A stretch of 64,000 nucleotides of DNA, taken from positions 186,001-250,000 of the forward strand of contig NZ_RBIR01000001.1 in NCBI RefSeq assembly GCF_003634095.1, written 5' to 3'. Shown here piece by piece: positions 42,401 to 49,990 of the stretch (positions are counted from its first letter, which is position 1; each line of letters begins with the position of its first letter). The position numbers were made by a program, and so were the translations under genes. The DNA comes from Arthrobacter oryzae. GTDB lineage: Bacteria; Actinomycetota; Actinomycetes; Actinomycetales; Micrococcaceae. Below the pieces are notes generated by a model. The model saw only the letters and a list, made by a program, of their open reading frames with translations. It was not told the origin of the DNA and ran no database searches.

Positions 42401-43083
42401 CGCACTGGATCAAGGGCGCGATCCGGACCAAGTGGGCGTCCCTGGGCTGGGAGAAGGGACCGCTGGGGTATCCGATCACCGACGAGTCGGCTTCGCCGGA
42501 CGGCGTGGGGCGGTACAACCACTTCTCCGGTGCGGCCGGGAACTCCATCTACTGGTCGCCTCAGACCGGGGCGCATTGGGTGGCCGGCGCGATCCGGACC
42601 AAATGGGCGGCCCTGGGCTGGGAGACAGGACCGCTGGGCTATCCGACCACCGATGAGAAGGCCACGCCCTCCGGTGTGGGGCGCTACAACCACTTCTCAG
42701 GTGCGAACGGGAACTCTATTTATTGGTCTCCTCAGACGGGGGCGCATTGGGTGACCGGTGCCATCCGGGCGAAGTGGGCTGCGCTGGGCTGGGAGGCAGG
42801 GCCGCTCGGCTATCCGACCACGGACGAGTCGGCCTCGCCGGACCGTGTGGGGCAGTACAACCACTTCTCCGGTGCGGCCGGCAACTCCATCTACTGGTCG
42901 CCTAAGACCGGGGCGCACTGGATCAGGGGCGCGATCCGGACCAAATGGGCGTCCCTGGGCTGGGAACGAAGCCGACTCGGCTATCCGGCGTCCGACGAGT
43001 ACTCCGTTTCCGTCGGCCGGGCATCGAATTTTCAGAACGGCCGCCTGACCTGGAACTCGAAGACTTCGTGGGTCAGCGGATAA
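39445..43083 (+). CDS. Large secreted beta-propeller protein with LGFP repeat tail
   Basis: The product is about 1212 residues. After a basic N terminus comes a hydrophobic export segment (WAALVSASLALAGLSVSEAG). Residues to about 560 are PQQ/propeller-like (TVDGQVYAQPLVVGGTVIAA, NNAVYGLDSATGAAKWTRNL, GKDGHMYLLDRDNLGGMAQG). Two or three Ig-like choice-of-anchor D modules follow (SLDFGDVPVGTTATRAFQIT). The tail is five LGFP repeats of 57 residues (YWSPKTGAHWIKGAI, KWASLGWEKGPLGYP), a module thought to bind the actinobacterial cell wall. So it is probably a wall-anchored extracellular protein of unknown substrate. The start is uncertain: TTG 39406 and a GTG near 39497 are alternatives. Confidence 0.8.
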   Translation: MRDQTGFRVIYGHFGDRVCRGRRSGAAHPPRHRASLVSAGPSRLRPWSRGAWAALVSASLALAGLSVSEAGVADVGTIAYDSLRTGWDNAQPTLTPSAVASSNFGKLFSATVDGQVYAQPLVVGGTVIAATENNAVYGLDSATGAAKWTRNLGPAWPASTVGCGDLTPNIGITSTPVYDPATNSVFLLAKTNDGPTAQLPHWYMHSLDVVTGAEKPGFPVTIEGAPTNDPGRLFNAMTAMQRPGLLLLGGVVYAGFASHCDYTPFVGYVVGVSTAGRQTTMWATESGNSTAEGGIWQSGGGLVSDGPGQILFSTGNGISPNPGPGSNPPTTLAESVVRLSVGTDGTLKPTDFFSPANNAKLNLNDADLGSGSPTAIPDGYGTAAHPHLMAQIGKDGHMYLLDRDNLGGMAQGPGGTDAVLDTAGPYSGVWGRPAFLGTTSGGYLYIVESNGYLRAFKVVAGATGGVSLAAVATSAGTFGFSSGAPVVTSTGTDGSSALVWVIYTSGGTGANAELRAYRALPDSTGNLKEVFSAPVGTSAKFTSVATDKGRVYVGTRDGHVMAFGAPTTSAVGAKNTDLGSANVGSTATGTVTITASRAVTISSVTAGAPFTIGTGLTLPQNLAQGGSMTVPVGFAPTAPGQADGTLTVITADGETDLLGVHGVGTKDGLGATPAAVQFTDVPTQTVSRATVNIVNTGTSAVTITGVTLPVNAQLSVDPATMPVVGQTIQPLASLPVSLVFAPTTAAPVADSLAVASNLGGVSVNVTATAVSGAAHLQMPSSLDFGDVPVGTTATRAFQITNTGNVPMTITKAKAPQGDFSTTTPIAEGLKIPAGDSAYQSVTFKPSAVGQSGTPDTYYLITADDGQGALKVMLTGYGTDDPIAAYAWKTGAGDPRSALGRSLTLEYAVADGKCQDYARGIICWSPATGVHSVGGGIYGSYQAAGGAAGALGFPTTDETATPDGVGRYNHFSGSGGSSIYWSPKTGAHWIKGAIRTKWASLGWEKGPLGYPITDESASPDGVGRYNHFSGAAGNSIYWSPQTGAHWVAGAIRTKWAALGWETGPLGYPTTDEKATPSGVGRYNHFSGANGNSIYWSPQTGAHWVTGAIRAKWAALGWEAGPLGYPTTDESASPDRVGQYNHFSGAAGNSIYWSPKTGAHWIRGAIRTKWASLGWERSRLGYPASDEYSVSVGRASNFQNGRLTWNSKTSWVSG
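42208..43062 (+). repeat. Five tandem 171-bp LGFP-coding repeats
   Basis: Repeats begin at 42208, 42379, 42550, 42721 and 42892 with an exact 171-bp period (57 codons). Copies 2-5 are very similar even at the DNA level (tactggtcgcc...accggggcgcattgg), the first and last diverge. They encode the LGFP wall-binding tail. Confidence 0.9.
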
Positions 43084-43096
43084 CCGCGGCAGCCCG

Positions 43097-43951
43097 TCAG
43101 CGCAGGAATTCCCGAATCAGTTCGGCCGTCTCGCCGGCCCGTTCAAGGTGCGGCATGTGTCCGGTCTGCTCGAAAAGATGAGTCGTGGCGCCGGGCAGCA
43201 GCCGGCGCGCCTCCGCCAGGTGACCGGCCGGCAGGATGAGGTCCGAATCGCCCCACAGCACCATCACCGGTTTGCCCGCTGCGGCAATGCCGGCGAGCAG
43301 GCGGGACCGCCACCCCGGACGGATCCCCCTGAAGGTCCCAAGGTCGTGGGCCACCTCGCGGAAAGCCCGCATGGCTCCCCGCTGCGAGCCGCGGGCCACG
43401 CTCGCAGCCATCCGCTCCCGGGAGACGAAGGACCGGTCGACGAAGAGCGCACGCTCCGTCTGGTAGGCGGCCTTGGGGGTCGGCCGCAAGAGGACCCTTC
43501 CCACCACAGGCAGCGCGATCAGGCGCAGCGCCGGAGCCACGGTGGCGCCAAATCCGGCACTGTTGATCAGTACGAGGCGACGCACCTGATCCGGCCGCAG
43601 CACGGACAAACGCATCGCGACGGCACCGCCGAGCGAGTTGCCGACGACGTCGACGGCACCCAAGTCGCCCCGGGTGTCCACGGCATCCAGGAACCGGGAG
43701 ACCCACGCGGCCAGGGCATCGAGGGTGTGCCGTCCGGACAGTGCGGCCGAGCCGCCGAATCCGGCGAGATCCACACTAATGACCCGATGGCTGGTGTCCA
43801 GCAAACGGTGCTGAACGTCCCAGTCGGCCAGGCTCCGGCCGATGCCGTGCAGCAGGAGGACCGGAGACCCGGTGCCGGTGTCCCGGTAGCGGGCCGGACG
43901 GCCGTCCACAGTGACGGTTTGTGGTGCTGCCAGTACCCGGTTCGCGTTCAT
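43097..43951 (-). CDS. Alpha/beta hydrolase
   Basis: The 284-residue protein has the oxyanion segment LLLHGIGRSLADWD, the nucleophile elbow GNSLGG, an acid in LWGDSDLILP and a catalytic His in QTGHMPHLERAGE, all in the usual order of esterases. Its ATG overlaps the TGA of the EthA-like monooxygenase (ATGA), so both are translated from one message. The natural inference is that it hydrolyses the ester or lactone produced by the monooxygenase. The much longer open frame running back into the monooxygenase is a shadow. Confidence 0.9.
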   Translation of the reverse strand: MNANRVLAAPQTVTVDGRPARYRDTGTGSPVLLLHGIGRSLADWDVQHRLLDTSHRVISVDLAGFGGSAALSGRHTLDALAAWVSRFLDAVDTRGDLGAVDVVGNSLGGAVAMRLSVLRPDQVRRLVLINSAGFGATVAPALRLIALPVVGRVLLRPTPKAAYQTERALFVDRSFVSRERMAASVARGSQRGAMRAFREVAHDLGTFRGIRPGWRSRLLAGIAAAGKPVMVLWGDSDLILPAGHLAEARRLLPGATTHLFEQTGHMPHLERAGETAELIREFLR

Positions 43952-45447
43952 GAGGCCGCCAGCCGTTCCGGTTTGTTCGAGCGGGATGTGGTGGACCGTC
44001 CGCTGAAGCGCAGGCCGTTGCCCAGGAGCCTGCCGAGCCGGAACATCGCGACGTCGCGGGGATAGTTCTGGTGCAGCCGCCACGGGGTATGGCCGCCCTG
44101 CTTGGGCATCTGGTCGATGCCGCGGCGGATGTAGCCGGAGGTCAGATCGATCAGCGGCCTCAGTTCGCCGACGTCGGCCGGCGCCACCGGCGTCACCGTG
44201 GTGTGGCGGCTCCGGTCCAGGTGGCGCAGGATCCGGGCCACATAGTGCACCACGAGATCGATCTTGAGCGTCCAGGACGCATTCGTGTAGCCGATCGCAA
44301 AGGCCAGGTTCGGCACGCCCGCCAGCATCATGCCCTGATACGTGACCTTCTCCGACGGGTCGACCGGGACGCCGTCGATGCTCAGGGTCATGCCGCCGAA
44401 GAGCAGCAGATTCAGGCCGGTGGCCGTCACCACGGCGTCGGCGGCCAGCTCGGTGCCGGACGCCAGGCGGACACCCGACGGCGTCAGGGTGACGATCGTG
44501 TCGGTCACGACGTCGGCGCTGCCCGAGCGGATCGCCTTGAAGAGGTCGCCGTTCGGCACGATGCACAGACGCTCGTCCCAGGGGTTGTACTTTGGCTGAA
44601 AGTGCTTGTCGACGTCGTATCCCTCGGGGAGGCGCTTCTTCACCTGGTGCCGGAGGATGCTCTTCATCTTCTCCGGACTCCGCCTGCTGATCTGGTAGCT
44701 CAGCAGTGCCCGCGCGATCCCCTTCCATCGGGAGACGACGGCCGCCAGTCGCCGGGGGACGTGCCGCGAGACGAGGGTGTCGAAGCCGTCGTCGGTATCC
44801 GGGAGGACCGCGACGTAGCCTGGGGAGCGCTGCAACATGGTGACGTGCTGTGCGGTGGAGGCCAGTGCGGGAACCAGTGTCACGGCGGTGGCACCGCTGC
44901 CGATCACGACAATCCGCTTGCCGCCCGCATCGAAGTCCGCAGGCCAGTGCTGCGGGTGGATGATCCGGCCGGCGAAGCTGTCCTGGCCGGGGAACACCGG
45001 GCTGTAGCCCTCGTCGTAGCGGTAGTAGCCGGAGCAGATGAAGAGAAAAGAACACGTGAACGTCACCGGAACGTCCGTGCCCCGGATGACCTCGACCGTC
45101 CAGAGCGAGGTTTCCGAGGACCAAACGGCGCTCACCACTCGGTGCCCGTAGCGGATCGCGCGGTCAACGCCGTAGGCGGAGGCGGTCTCACGCACATACT
45201 GAAGGATTGACGCTCCCGGAGCGATCGACGTGGACGTTTCCCACGGCCGGAACGAATAGCCGAGCGTGAACATGTCGCTATCGGACCGGACCCCCGGATA
45301 GCGGAACAGATCCCACGTGCCGCCGCTGGATTCGCGGGCCTCCAGGATGGCGATCGATTTGGCGGGGAAGGCCGTCGTCAGCCGGCAGGCCGCGCCGATG
45401 CCGGAGAGGCCGGCTCCGACAATGAGGACGTCGAGATGTTCGGCGAT
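43948..45447 (-). CDS. EthA-like Baeyer-Villiger flavin monooxygenase with ATC start
   Basis: The 499-residue translation closely follows Mycobacterium EthA: AEHLDVLIVGAGLSGIGAA with the FAD GxGxxG, GGTWDLFRYPGVRSDSDMFT, the FICSGYYRYDEGYSPVFPG block, NADPH motif VVIGSGATAVTLVPALA, YNPWDERLCIVPNGDLFKAI and TATGLNLLLFGG. Such enzymes insert oxygen into ketones to give esters and also oxidise thiocarbonyls. No ATG, GTG, TTG or CTG occurs between an in-frame TAG and the Rossmann motif; the codon aligned with the EthA initiator is ATC (45445-45447), with AGGGAG seven bases before it. The first in-frame ATG (45273) would delete the FAD motif. Either ATC is used or the gene has lost its start. The alpha/beta hydrolase gene follows. 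Confidence 0.82.
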   Translation of the reverse strand: MAEHLDVLIVGAGLSGIGAACRLTTAFPAKSIAILEARESSGGTWDLFRYPGVRSDSDMFTLGYSFRPWETSTSIAPGASILQYVRETASAYGVDRAIRYGHRVVSAVWSSETSLWTVEVIRGTDVPVTFTCSFLFICSGYYRYDEGYSPVFPGQDSFAGRIIHPQHWPADFDAGGKRIVVIGSGATAVTLVPALASTAQHVTMLQRSPGYVAVLPDTDDGFDTLVSRHVPRRLAAVVSRWKGIARALLSYQISRRSPEKMKSILRHQVKKRLPEGYDVDKHFQPKYNPWDERLCIVPNGDLFKAIRSGSADVVTDTIVTLTPSGVRLASGTELAADAVVTATGLNLLLFGGMTLSIDGVPVDPSEKVTYQGMMLAGVPNLAFAIGYTNASWTLKIDLVVHYVARILRHLDRSRHTTVTPVAPADVGELRPLIDLTSGYIRRGIDQMPKQGGHTPWRLHQNYPRDVAMFRLGRLLGNGLRFSGRSTTSRSNKPERLAAS

Positions 45448-45506
45448 GATCGTGCTCCCTGATCGTTGCGGGGCGGCAAGTGCCCACCCGGTTCCCGCAG
45501 TCTACG

Positions 45507-45537
45507 AACAGGGTGTTGATGTAGTCAACACCCTGTT
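45507..45537. promoter_or_regulatory. Operator-like inverted repeat between ethA-like and ethR-like genes
   Basis: Perfect 13-bp arms (aacagggtgttga / tcaacaccctgtt) separated by tgtag lie in the divergent intergenic region, 22 bases before the TetR start and about 60 before the monooxygenase start. EthR represses ethA by binding the matching intergenic region in mycobacteria, so this is very likely the operator of the adjacent regulator. Confidence 0.8.
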
Positions 45538-45559
45538 GAGAGGGTGCTACGCTGACGCC

Positions 45560-46315
45560 ATGAACCCACCGTCCGCGGCAGAAAGTGCACCGGCCGGCGG
45601 CCCGGTGCCCGGTGCCGCCGCTCAAGTAGTCCCCAACCGGGGGCGTCGGGCCGCCAGACTTTCCGGCGACGAACGCCAGCGGGCCATTCTGGTCGCCGCG
45701 GAGCGACTGCTCGGTGGAAAGGACTTTGCCGACGTCACGATCGATGAGCTCGCGCGGGGTGCCGGCATCTCGCGGCCGACGTTCTACTTCTACTTCGCTT
45801 CGAAGCAGGCTGTGCTGCTGGCGCTCCTCGACCAGGTGGCGCACGAGGCCGAAAAGCGGACGGCTGATGTATTCAAAGATCTCTCCACGGCGCCGTCGGC
45901 CGCCTGGCGCAGGGCCATCGAGGCCTTCGTCGGGACCTTCGCGGCGCATCGGGGCGTTTCAGTGGCTGCCGCGGCGGCGCGGTCCTCGGAACCCGAACTT
46001 GCCGCCGAGTGGGCCACCCTGACCAACCGCTGGATCGACGCCACGGCGGCCGCGATCCGGGCCGAACGCGACCGCGGCGCGTCGCCGGCCGGCCCGGAGC
46101 CGCGGCTGCTGGCCAGCGCGCTCAACCTGCTCAACGAACGGGTGATCACGGCGGCCCTGACCGGGCTCGATCCGGCAGGACCGGATCCGGCGGGGCCCGC
46201 ACGGTCGGCGGCGGCCCTTCCGAGCGCCGTCGATGATGCCGTCGATGACATCGTCGAGACCTTGCTCCACATTTGGCTCACCAGCATCTATGGAGCGATG
46301 CCGCCCGGCCTTTGA
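45560..46315 (+). CDS. EthR-like TetR-family repressor
   Basis: The 251-residue protein has a TetR helix-turn-helix (AILVAAERLLGGKDFADVTI, DELARGAGISRPTFYFYFAS) preceded by a basic arm (PNRGRRAARLSGDERQ) and followed by a ligand domain ending LLHIWLTSIYGAMPPGL. Both the DNA-binding part and the C-terminal HIW-TSIYG end resemble mycobacterial EthR. It is divergent from the EthA-like gene across a 31-bp palindrome and likely represses it and itself, releasing DNA when a hydrophobic ligand binds. ATG 45560 was chosen over an 81-codon longer frame. The alcohol dehydrogenase gene follows 35 bases later. Confidence 0.88.
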   Translation: MNPPSAAESAPAGGPVPGAAAQVVPNRGRRAARLSGDERQRAILVAAERLLGGKDFADVTIDELARGAGISRPTFYFYFASKQAVLLALLDQVAHEAEKRTADVFKDLSTAPSAAWRRAIEAFVGTFAAHRGVSVAAAAARSSEPELAAEWATLTNRWIDATAAAIRAERDRGASPAGPEPRLLASALNLLNERVITAALTGLDPAGPDPAGPARSAAALPSAVDDAVDDIVETLLHIWLTSIYGAMPPGL

Positions 46316-46350
46316 CGGTCCCACGCACAGCCCACTTCGAAGGAGAAATC

Positions 46351-47352
46351 ATGCTCGCAGGCCGACTTAACGTTAGGACCGCCGCGTTCGCGGTCGAGGA
46401 GGTGCCGGACCCGGTCGCGGGTCCCGGCCAGATCCGGATCGCCGTCGCCGCGGCCGGCGTCTGCCTCTCTGACGTCCACCTCATCGAAGGAATGCTGAAG
46501 CCGCTCTATCTCAGCGGCGATACCGTGACGCTCGGGCACGAAGTGGCAGGCGTGATCGATCAGCTCGGCGACGGCGTCGAGGGACTGCGGCTCGGCCAGC
46601 GGGTCCTCCTGCAGGCCGGCGAGGAGCGGGACGGCACCGTCCTGACCCGCGGCGTGGACTACGACGGCGGCTGGGCCCAGTACGCGGTGGCCTCGGCCGG
46701 CACGGTTGTTCCGCTGCCGGACAGTCTTCCCTTCGAACAGGCCTGCTTCATCCCCGACGCTGTCTCGACCCCCTGGGCGGCCATCACCTCGACCGCCGGG
46801 GCCCAGCCGGGCAAGTCCGCCGGAATCTGGGGCGTGGGTGGCCTCGGTGCCCATGCCGTGCAGCTGCTCCGGCTCGTGGGCGCCGCGCCCATCATCGCCG
46901 TCGACCCGCTCGAAGCGGCCCGTGGCCGCGCTCTGGCATTCGGTGCCGACGTCGCGCTCGACCCCGGCGATGCCGGATTTGCCGCCGCCATGAAAGTGGC
47001 GACGCGGGGCCGGGGGCTCGCCACGGCGTTCGACTTCGCCGGGGTGCCGGCGGCGCGGGAACAGGCTGCGAGGTCCTTGGGTGCCGGCGGCAAGATGGTG
47101 CTCGTGGGTCTGACGGATCAGCCGCTGCACATCAGCAACGGGACCCTTTTCAGCTACCTGAGGCAGCAGATCCTGGGCCATTACGGCTCCGCTCCCACGG
47201 ACGTGACCGATCTCGTCGCGCTCTATGAGCTGGGCCGCATCGAGTTCTCGCGCTCGGTCAGCCGCGTGATGCCGCTGGCCGAGGCGGCCGAAGCGGTGCG
47301 GATGCTCAGCGAGAAGGAGGGCGATCCGATCCGGATCGTGCTCAAGCCGTAG
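46351..47352 (+). CDS. Zinc-type alcohol dehydrogenase
   Basis: The 333-residue protein is a medium-chain dehydrogenase: catalytic CLSDVHL and GHEVAGVIDQLGD near the N terminus, and cofactor motif IWGVGGLGAHAVQLL. The segment normally holding the four structural zinc cysteines is replaced by LLQAGEERDGTVLTRGVDYD without cysteines, as in shorter MDR subfamilies. AAGGAGAAATC precedes the ATG. Downstream of the EthR-like gene, it could oxidise an alcohol to the ketone used by the EthA-like monooxygenase; this link is inference. Confidence 0.85.
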   Translation: MLAGRLNVRTAAFAVEEVPDPVAGPGQIRIAVAAAGVCLSDVHLIEGMLKPLYLSGDTVTLGHEVAGVIDQLGDGVEGLRLGQRVLLQAGEERDGTVLTRGVDYDGGWAQYAVASAGTVVPLPDSLPFEQACFIPDAVSTPWAAITSTAGAQPGKSAGIWGVGGLGAHAVQLLRLVGAAPIIAVDPLEAARGRALAFGADVALDPGDAGFAAAMKVATRGRGLATAFDFAGVPAAREQAARSLGAGGKMVLVGLTDQPLHISNGTLFSYLRQQILGHYGSAPTDVTDLVALYELGRIEFSRSVSRVMPLAEAAEAVRMLSEKEGDPIRIVLKP

Positions 47353-47487
47353 CAGGCCCCGCCACTCGGCCGGCCGGTCCTGCGGGCCCGGTTGGCCGAA
47401 CCGGGTGGCGTCGGGCTCCGGCTTGCCGCACCCTTGCCGGGAGGCATCCATCGGAGGAGGATGATCGGCACATGCAGGAGGCCGGTC

Positions 47488-48480
47488 ATGATCCAGCTTG
47501 GCAAGTTTGAGAAGTATCTGATTGAGGAATTCTTCGACGATTACCGCTCCGGCGCCATGAGCCGCCAAACGTTCACTCGCCGGGTGGCGTTCATCACGGG
47601 CAGCATGACGGCGGCCTCGGCGGCGATGCTCCTGGTTGGATGCACCCCCGAGGAGGTTCCCCGAGGCACCGACCCCATGCCGGCGCCGGTCCCGTCGTCT
47701 TCAGGATCAGCTGCGGGCAGCGCGCCGGCCGGTGGCTCGCCTGCGGGCGCCGTTCCGGGGGCCAAGAGCCCGCTCTCGGTCCCCGAGGGCGCGGCCGGAC
47801 TCACGACGGCGGTCATCCGTTTCCCGGCAGGCGGCACCGGCATCAGCGGCTATCTGGCCCGGCCGGAGCATGGCGGACCCGGACCCGCCGTGCTCATCTG
47901 TCATGAGAACCGCGGGCTGACCCCACATATCCAGGATGTGGCCCGCCGCTTCGCCAAAGCCGGGTACGCGGCATTGGCCCCGGACCTGCTCAGCCGGGAA
48001 GGCGGAACGGCGGGCATGGACCCGGATGCCGTGCCCGGGGCCCTGACCAAGGCCGGAGCCCGGCGCCATGTGGCCGATTTTGCCGCAGGATTCGATTACC
48101 TGAACGCCCAGGGCTTTGTTGACCACGGGCGGATCGCCATGAACGGCTTCTGCTTTGGCGGCGGCATCACCTGGCAGGCCGCGACGGCCCTCCCGGGGCT
48201 GAAGGCAACCTCCGCGTTTTATGGACCCGCGCCGGATCTGGACAAGCTGTCAGCCATCAAGGCCGCAGTCTTTGGCGTCTACGCAGAACTGGACCAGCGG
48301 ATCACCGGCGCCATGCCGGCACTCCGGGATGCCTTGGCCGGAACCAGCGTCCGGCACGAGCTCAAGGTCTATCCCGGCGTGGACCACGCGTTCCACAATG
48401 ACACGGGGGAGCGTTACAACCAGGAGCAGGCCACGGCCGCGTGGAACGACACCTTGGCCTGGTTCGGCAGGTATGTCTGA
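47488..48480 (+). CDS. Dienelactone hydrolase family protein, exported
   Basis: The 330-residue protein starts MIQLGKFEKYLIEEFFDDYR and has SRQTFTRRVAFITGSMTAAS followed by AAMLLVGC, a combined Tat-like/lipoprotein-like export segment with a lipobox Cys. After a Pro/Ala/Ser linker comes a dienelactone hydrolase domain: ICHENRGLTPHIQDVARRFA, nucleophile Cys in MNGFCFGGG, Asp in VYAELDQR and His in YPGVDHAFHND. GGAGG seven bases upstream fixes the start. These enzymes hydrolyse lactones and esters. It stands alone between the alcohol dehydrogenase and the GH16 lipoprotein. Confidence 0.85.
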   Translation: MIQLGKFEKYLIEEFFDDYRSGAMSRQTFTRRVAFITGSMTAASAAMLLVGCTPEEVPRGTDPMPAPVPSSSGSAAGSAPAGGSPAGAVPGAKSPLSVPEGAAGLTTAVIRFPAGGTGISGYLARPEHGGPGPAVLICHENRGLTPHIQDVARRFAKAGYAALAPDLLSREGGTAGMDPDAVPGALTKAGARRHVADFAAGFDYLNAQGFVDHGRIAMNGFCFGGGITWQAATALPGLKATSAFYGPAPDLDKLSAIKAAVFGVYAELDQRITGAMPALRDALAGTSVRHELKVYPGVDHAFHNDTGERYNQEQATAAWNDTLAWFGRYV

Positions 48481-48573
48481 GAGCCGGGGGCCACGGCCCA
48501 CAGCCGCCCGATGCGGCGGGCAGCTTGCGCCGCCACTTCCGCACCCAAGCTCTAGCTGTGAAAGGCAGGAGTC

Positions 48574-49338
48574 ATGATGTTTGCCATGCGTACGGCGGCG
48601 GCATTGGCCGCGGCCGGAACTTTGGTCCTCACCGGGTGTGCCGCCGCCCCCGCCCCCGAACGGCAGTCCGTCCTGGCCGCCGTGGCGTACAGCACCCAAG
48701 CCGCCGTCGTCCGCGGATGGGGACCGGTCCTTGCAGGGGATGAGTTCAATTATGCCGGCCGGCCTGACCCCGCGAAATGGAACGTCTTCGACGGCCCGGG
48801 GCATGCGGGCAAGGGGATCCGGAGTCCGGGCGCGCTGGTGGTCGGCGGAGGCGTGGTGACGGTCAGCGGGAACGCGGCGGGTACCACGGGCGGCATGTCG
48901 GCCAGATTTGCCAACCGGAAGTACGGGCGCTGGGAGGCGCGGATGAGAACCAGTGCGCGGGATTCGCAATATCACCCCGTCCTGCTCCTGTGGCCCAACA
49001 ACAACAAATCGCCCACCTGCGCCGAGGTGGACTACGCGGAAGGCACTGCGGACACCACCCAGATCAAGTTCAACCTGCACCATGCCTGCCACGGCCCGAA
49101 CTTCCAAGCGCGGGCCGCACGGCGGATCGACACGAGGCAATGGCACAACTATGCAGTCGAGTGGACCCCCGCAGGGATCGTCGGATACCTCGACGGGATG
49201 GTGTGGTTTTCGGATTCCAGCCCGGCGCATCAGCCCACGGTGGGAATGCATCAGACGGTCCAGCTGGACTGGTTCCCCACCGGGGCCCACACCAAACCCA
49301 GCCAGATGCAGGTCGACTGGATCCGCGTCTATCGGTGA
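48574..49338 (+). CDS. GH16-family lipoprotein
   Basis: The 254-residue protein has a lipoprotein signal (MMFAMRTAAALAAAGTLVLT with lipobox LTGC) and then only a GH16 domain. The catalytic ExDxxE is present in CAEVDYAEGTADTTQIKFN, and the flanking blocks GWGPVLAGDEFNYAGRP, TTGGMSARFANRKYGRWEAR and HQTVQLDWFPTGAH match the GH16 domains at 14943 and 50675. GGCAGGAGTC precedes the start. It is probably a surface-attached polysaccharide hydrolase. Confidence 0.85.
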   Translation: MMFAMRTAAALAAAGTLVLTGCAAAPAPERQSVLAAVAYSTQAAVVRGWGPVLAGDEFNYAGRPDPAKWNVFDGPGHAGKGIRSPGALVVGGGVVTVSGNAAGTTGGMSARFANRKYGRWEARMRTSARDSQYHPVLLLWPNNNKSPTCAEVDYAEGTADTTQIKFNLHHACHGPNFQARAARRIDTRQWHNYAVEWTPAGIVGYLDGMVWFSDSSPAHQPTVGMHQTVQLDWFPTGAHTKPSQMQVDWIRVYR

Positions 49339-49354
49339 AGGACCCGGGCCACGG

Positions 49355-49675
49355 CTACTCTCCCGCGGCGCGGTCCCGTTCGACCCAGTTGATCGCTTCA
49401 AACGTCCCCTCGGCGGGGGCCGTTGCAGCTTTCAACGCCGCGAGGTGCTCCGCCAGGGCCCTTTCGGGCTGATCGGGATATACCGCTAGCTGGCGGCGAA
49501 GCATTTCCCGGGCGTGCTCATGTTCCGGCTCGGCGTCGGCGAGGACGGCTTCGATGATTCTGGCGACTTGATTGCGGATTCCGACGGCAGCAGCGGCACG
49601 TTTCGCGCCGGATGCCAAGTCAACGGAATCATGTTCCTGGGGGTGTCCAGGAACGGACGATGGCTCCACCGACAT
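49355..49675 (-). CDS. Hypothetical helical protein
   Basis: The 106-residue protein is helical and acidic (SGAKRAAAAVGIRNQVARII, EPEHEHAREMLRRQLAVYPD, ERALAEHLAALKAATAPAEG), with no recognised domain, signal or membrane segment. AAAGGA precedes the ATG. It is the second gene of a two-gene minus-strand operon whose first gene (49691) ends 15 bases earlier, and it converges on the GH16 lipoprotein gene. Confidence 0.6.
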   Translation of the reverse strand: MSVEPSSVPGHPQEHDSVDLASGAKRAAAAVGIRNQVARIIEAVLADAEPEHEHAREMLRRQLAVYPDQPERALAEHLAALKAATAPAEGTFEAINWVERDRAAGE

Positions 49676-49690
49676 GGGCTATTCCTTTGA

Positions 49691-49933
49691 TCATAGTTCC
49701 GGCTGAGCCCGGAACCGGTCTTCCGCCTTCCCCCCATCCCGGGTGCGGCCCCGGATCCAAAGGCGGACCACCGACTCACACCATATATCGGGGCCGGGCC
49801 GCCAACCTGAAGGGATGCGAAGTTTTTCCCAAGGTGATGCGCAGGTCGCGGCGTCGATGCGGTGGATGTCCCCTTCCGTCGTCATCACAACAGCACCGCA
49901 GTGCTTGCGTTGGTCATCTTCCGGAAAAGACAT
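49691..49933 (-). CDS. Hypothetical small protein
   Basis: The 80-residue product begins MSFPEDDQRKHCGAVVMTTE and contains GDIHRIDAATCASPWEKLRI and WCESVVRLWIRGRTRDGG; three cysteines are present. No known family is recognised. GGGGAG seven bases before ATG 49933 supports translation and separates it from the longer open frame. It lies upstream of the helical hypothetical gene on the same strand and is divergent from the racemase gene, with only 57 bases between the two starts. Confidence 0.55.
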   Translation of the reverse strand: MSFPEDDQRKHCGAVVMTTEGDIHRIDAATCASPWEKLRIPSGWRPGPDIWCESVVRLWIRGRTRDGGKAEDRFRAQPEL

Positions 49934-49990
49934 GGAAATACTCCCCGGGTAGCCTCGCCCCATCGAATCCGTTCGGAAAGGTTGTACATC

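Noticed and set aside
42180..42754. Several 60-190 codon frames inside the LGFP region
   Set aside because: They are alternative-frame shadows that repeat because the coding DNA repeats.
42208..43062. Tandem repeat as a possible mobile or regulatory repeat
   Set aside because: The period is a multiple of three and encodes the LGFP modules.
43097..45124. 675-codon minus-strand frame extending the alpha/beta hydrolase upstream
   Set aside because: Only the last 284 codons encode a hydrolase; the rest is an Arg/Pro/Gly-rich shadow of the EthA-like gene.
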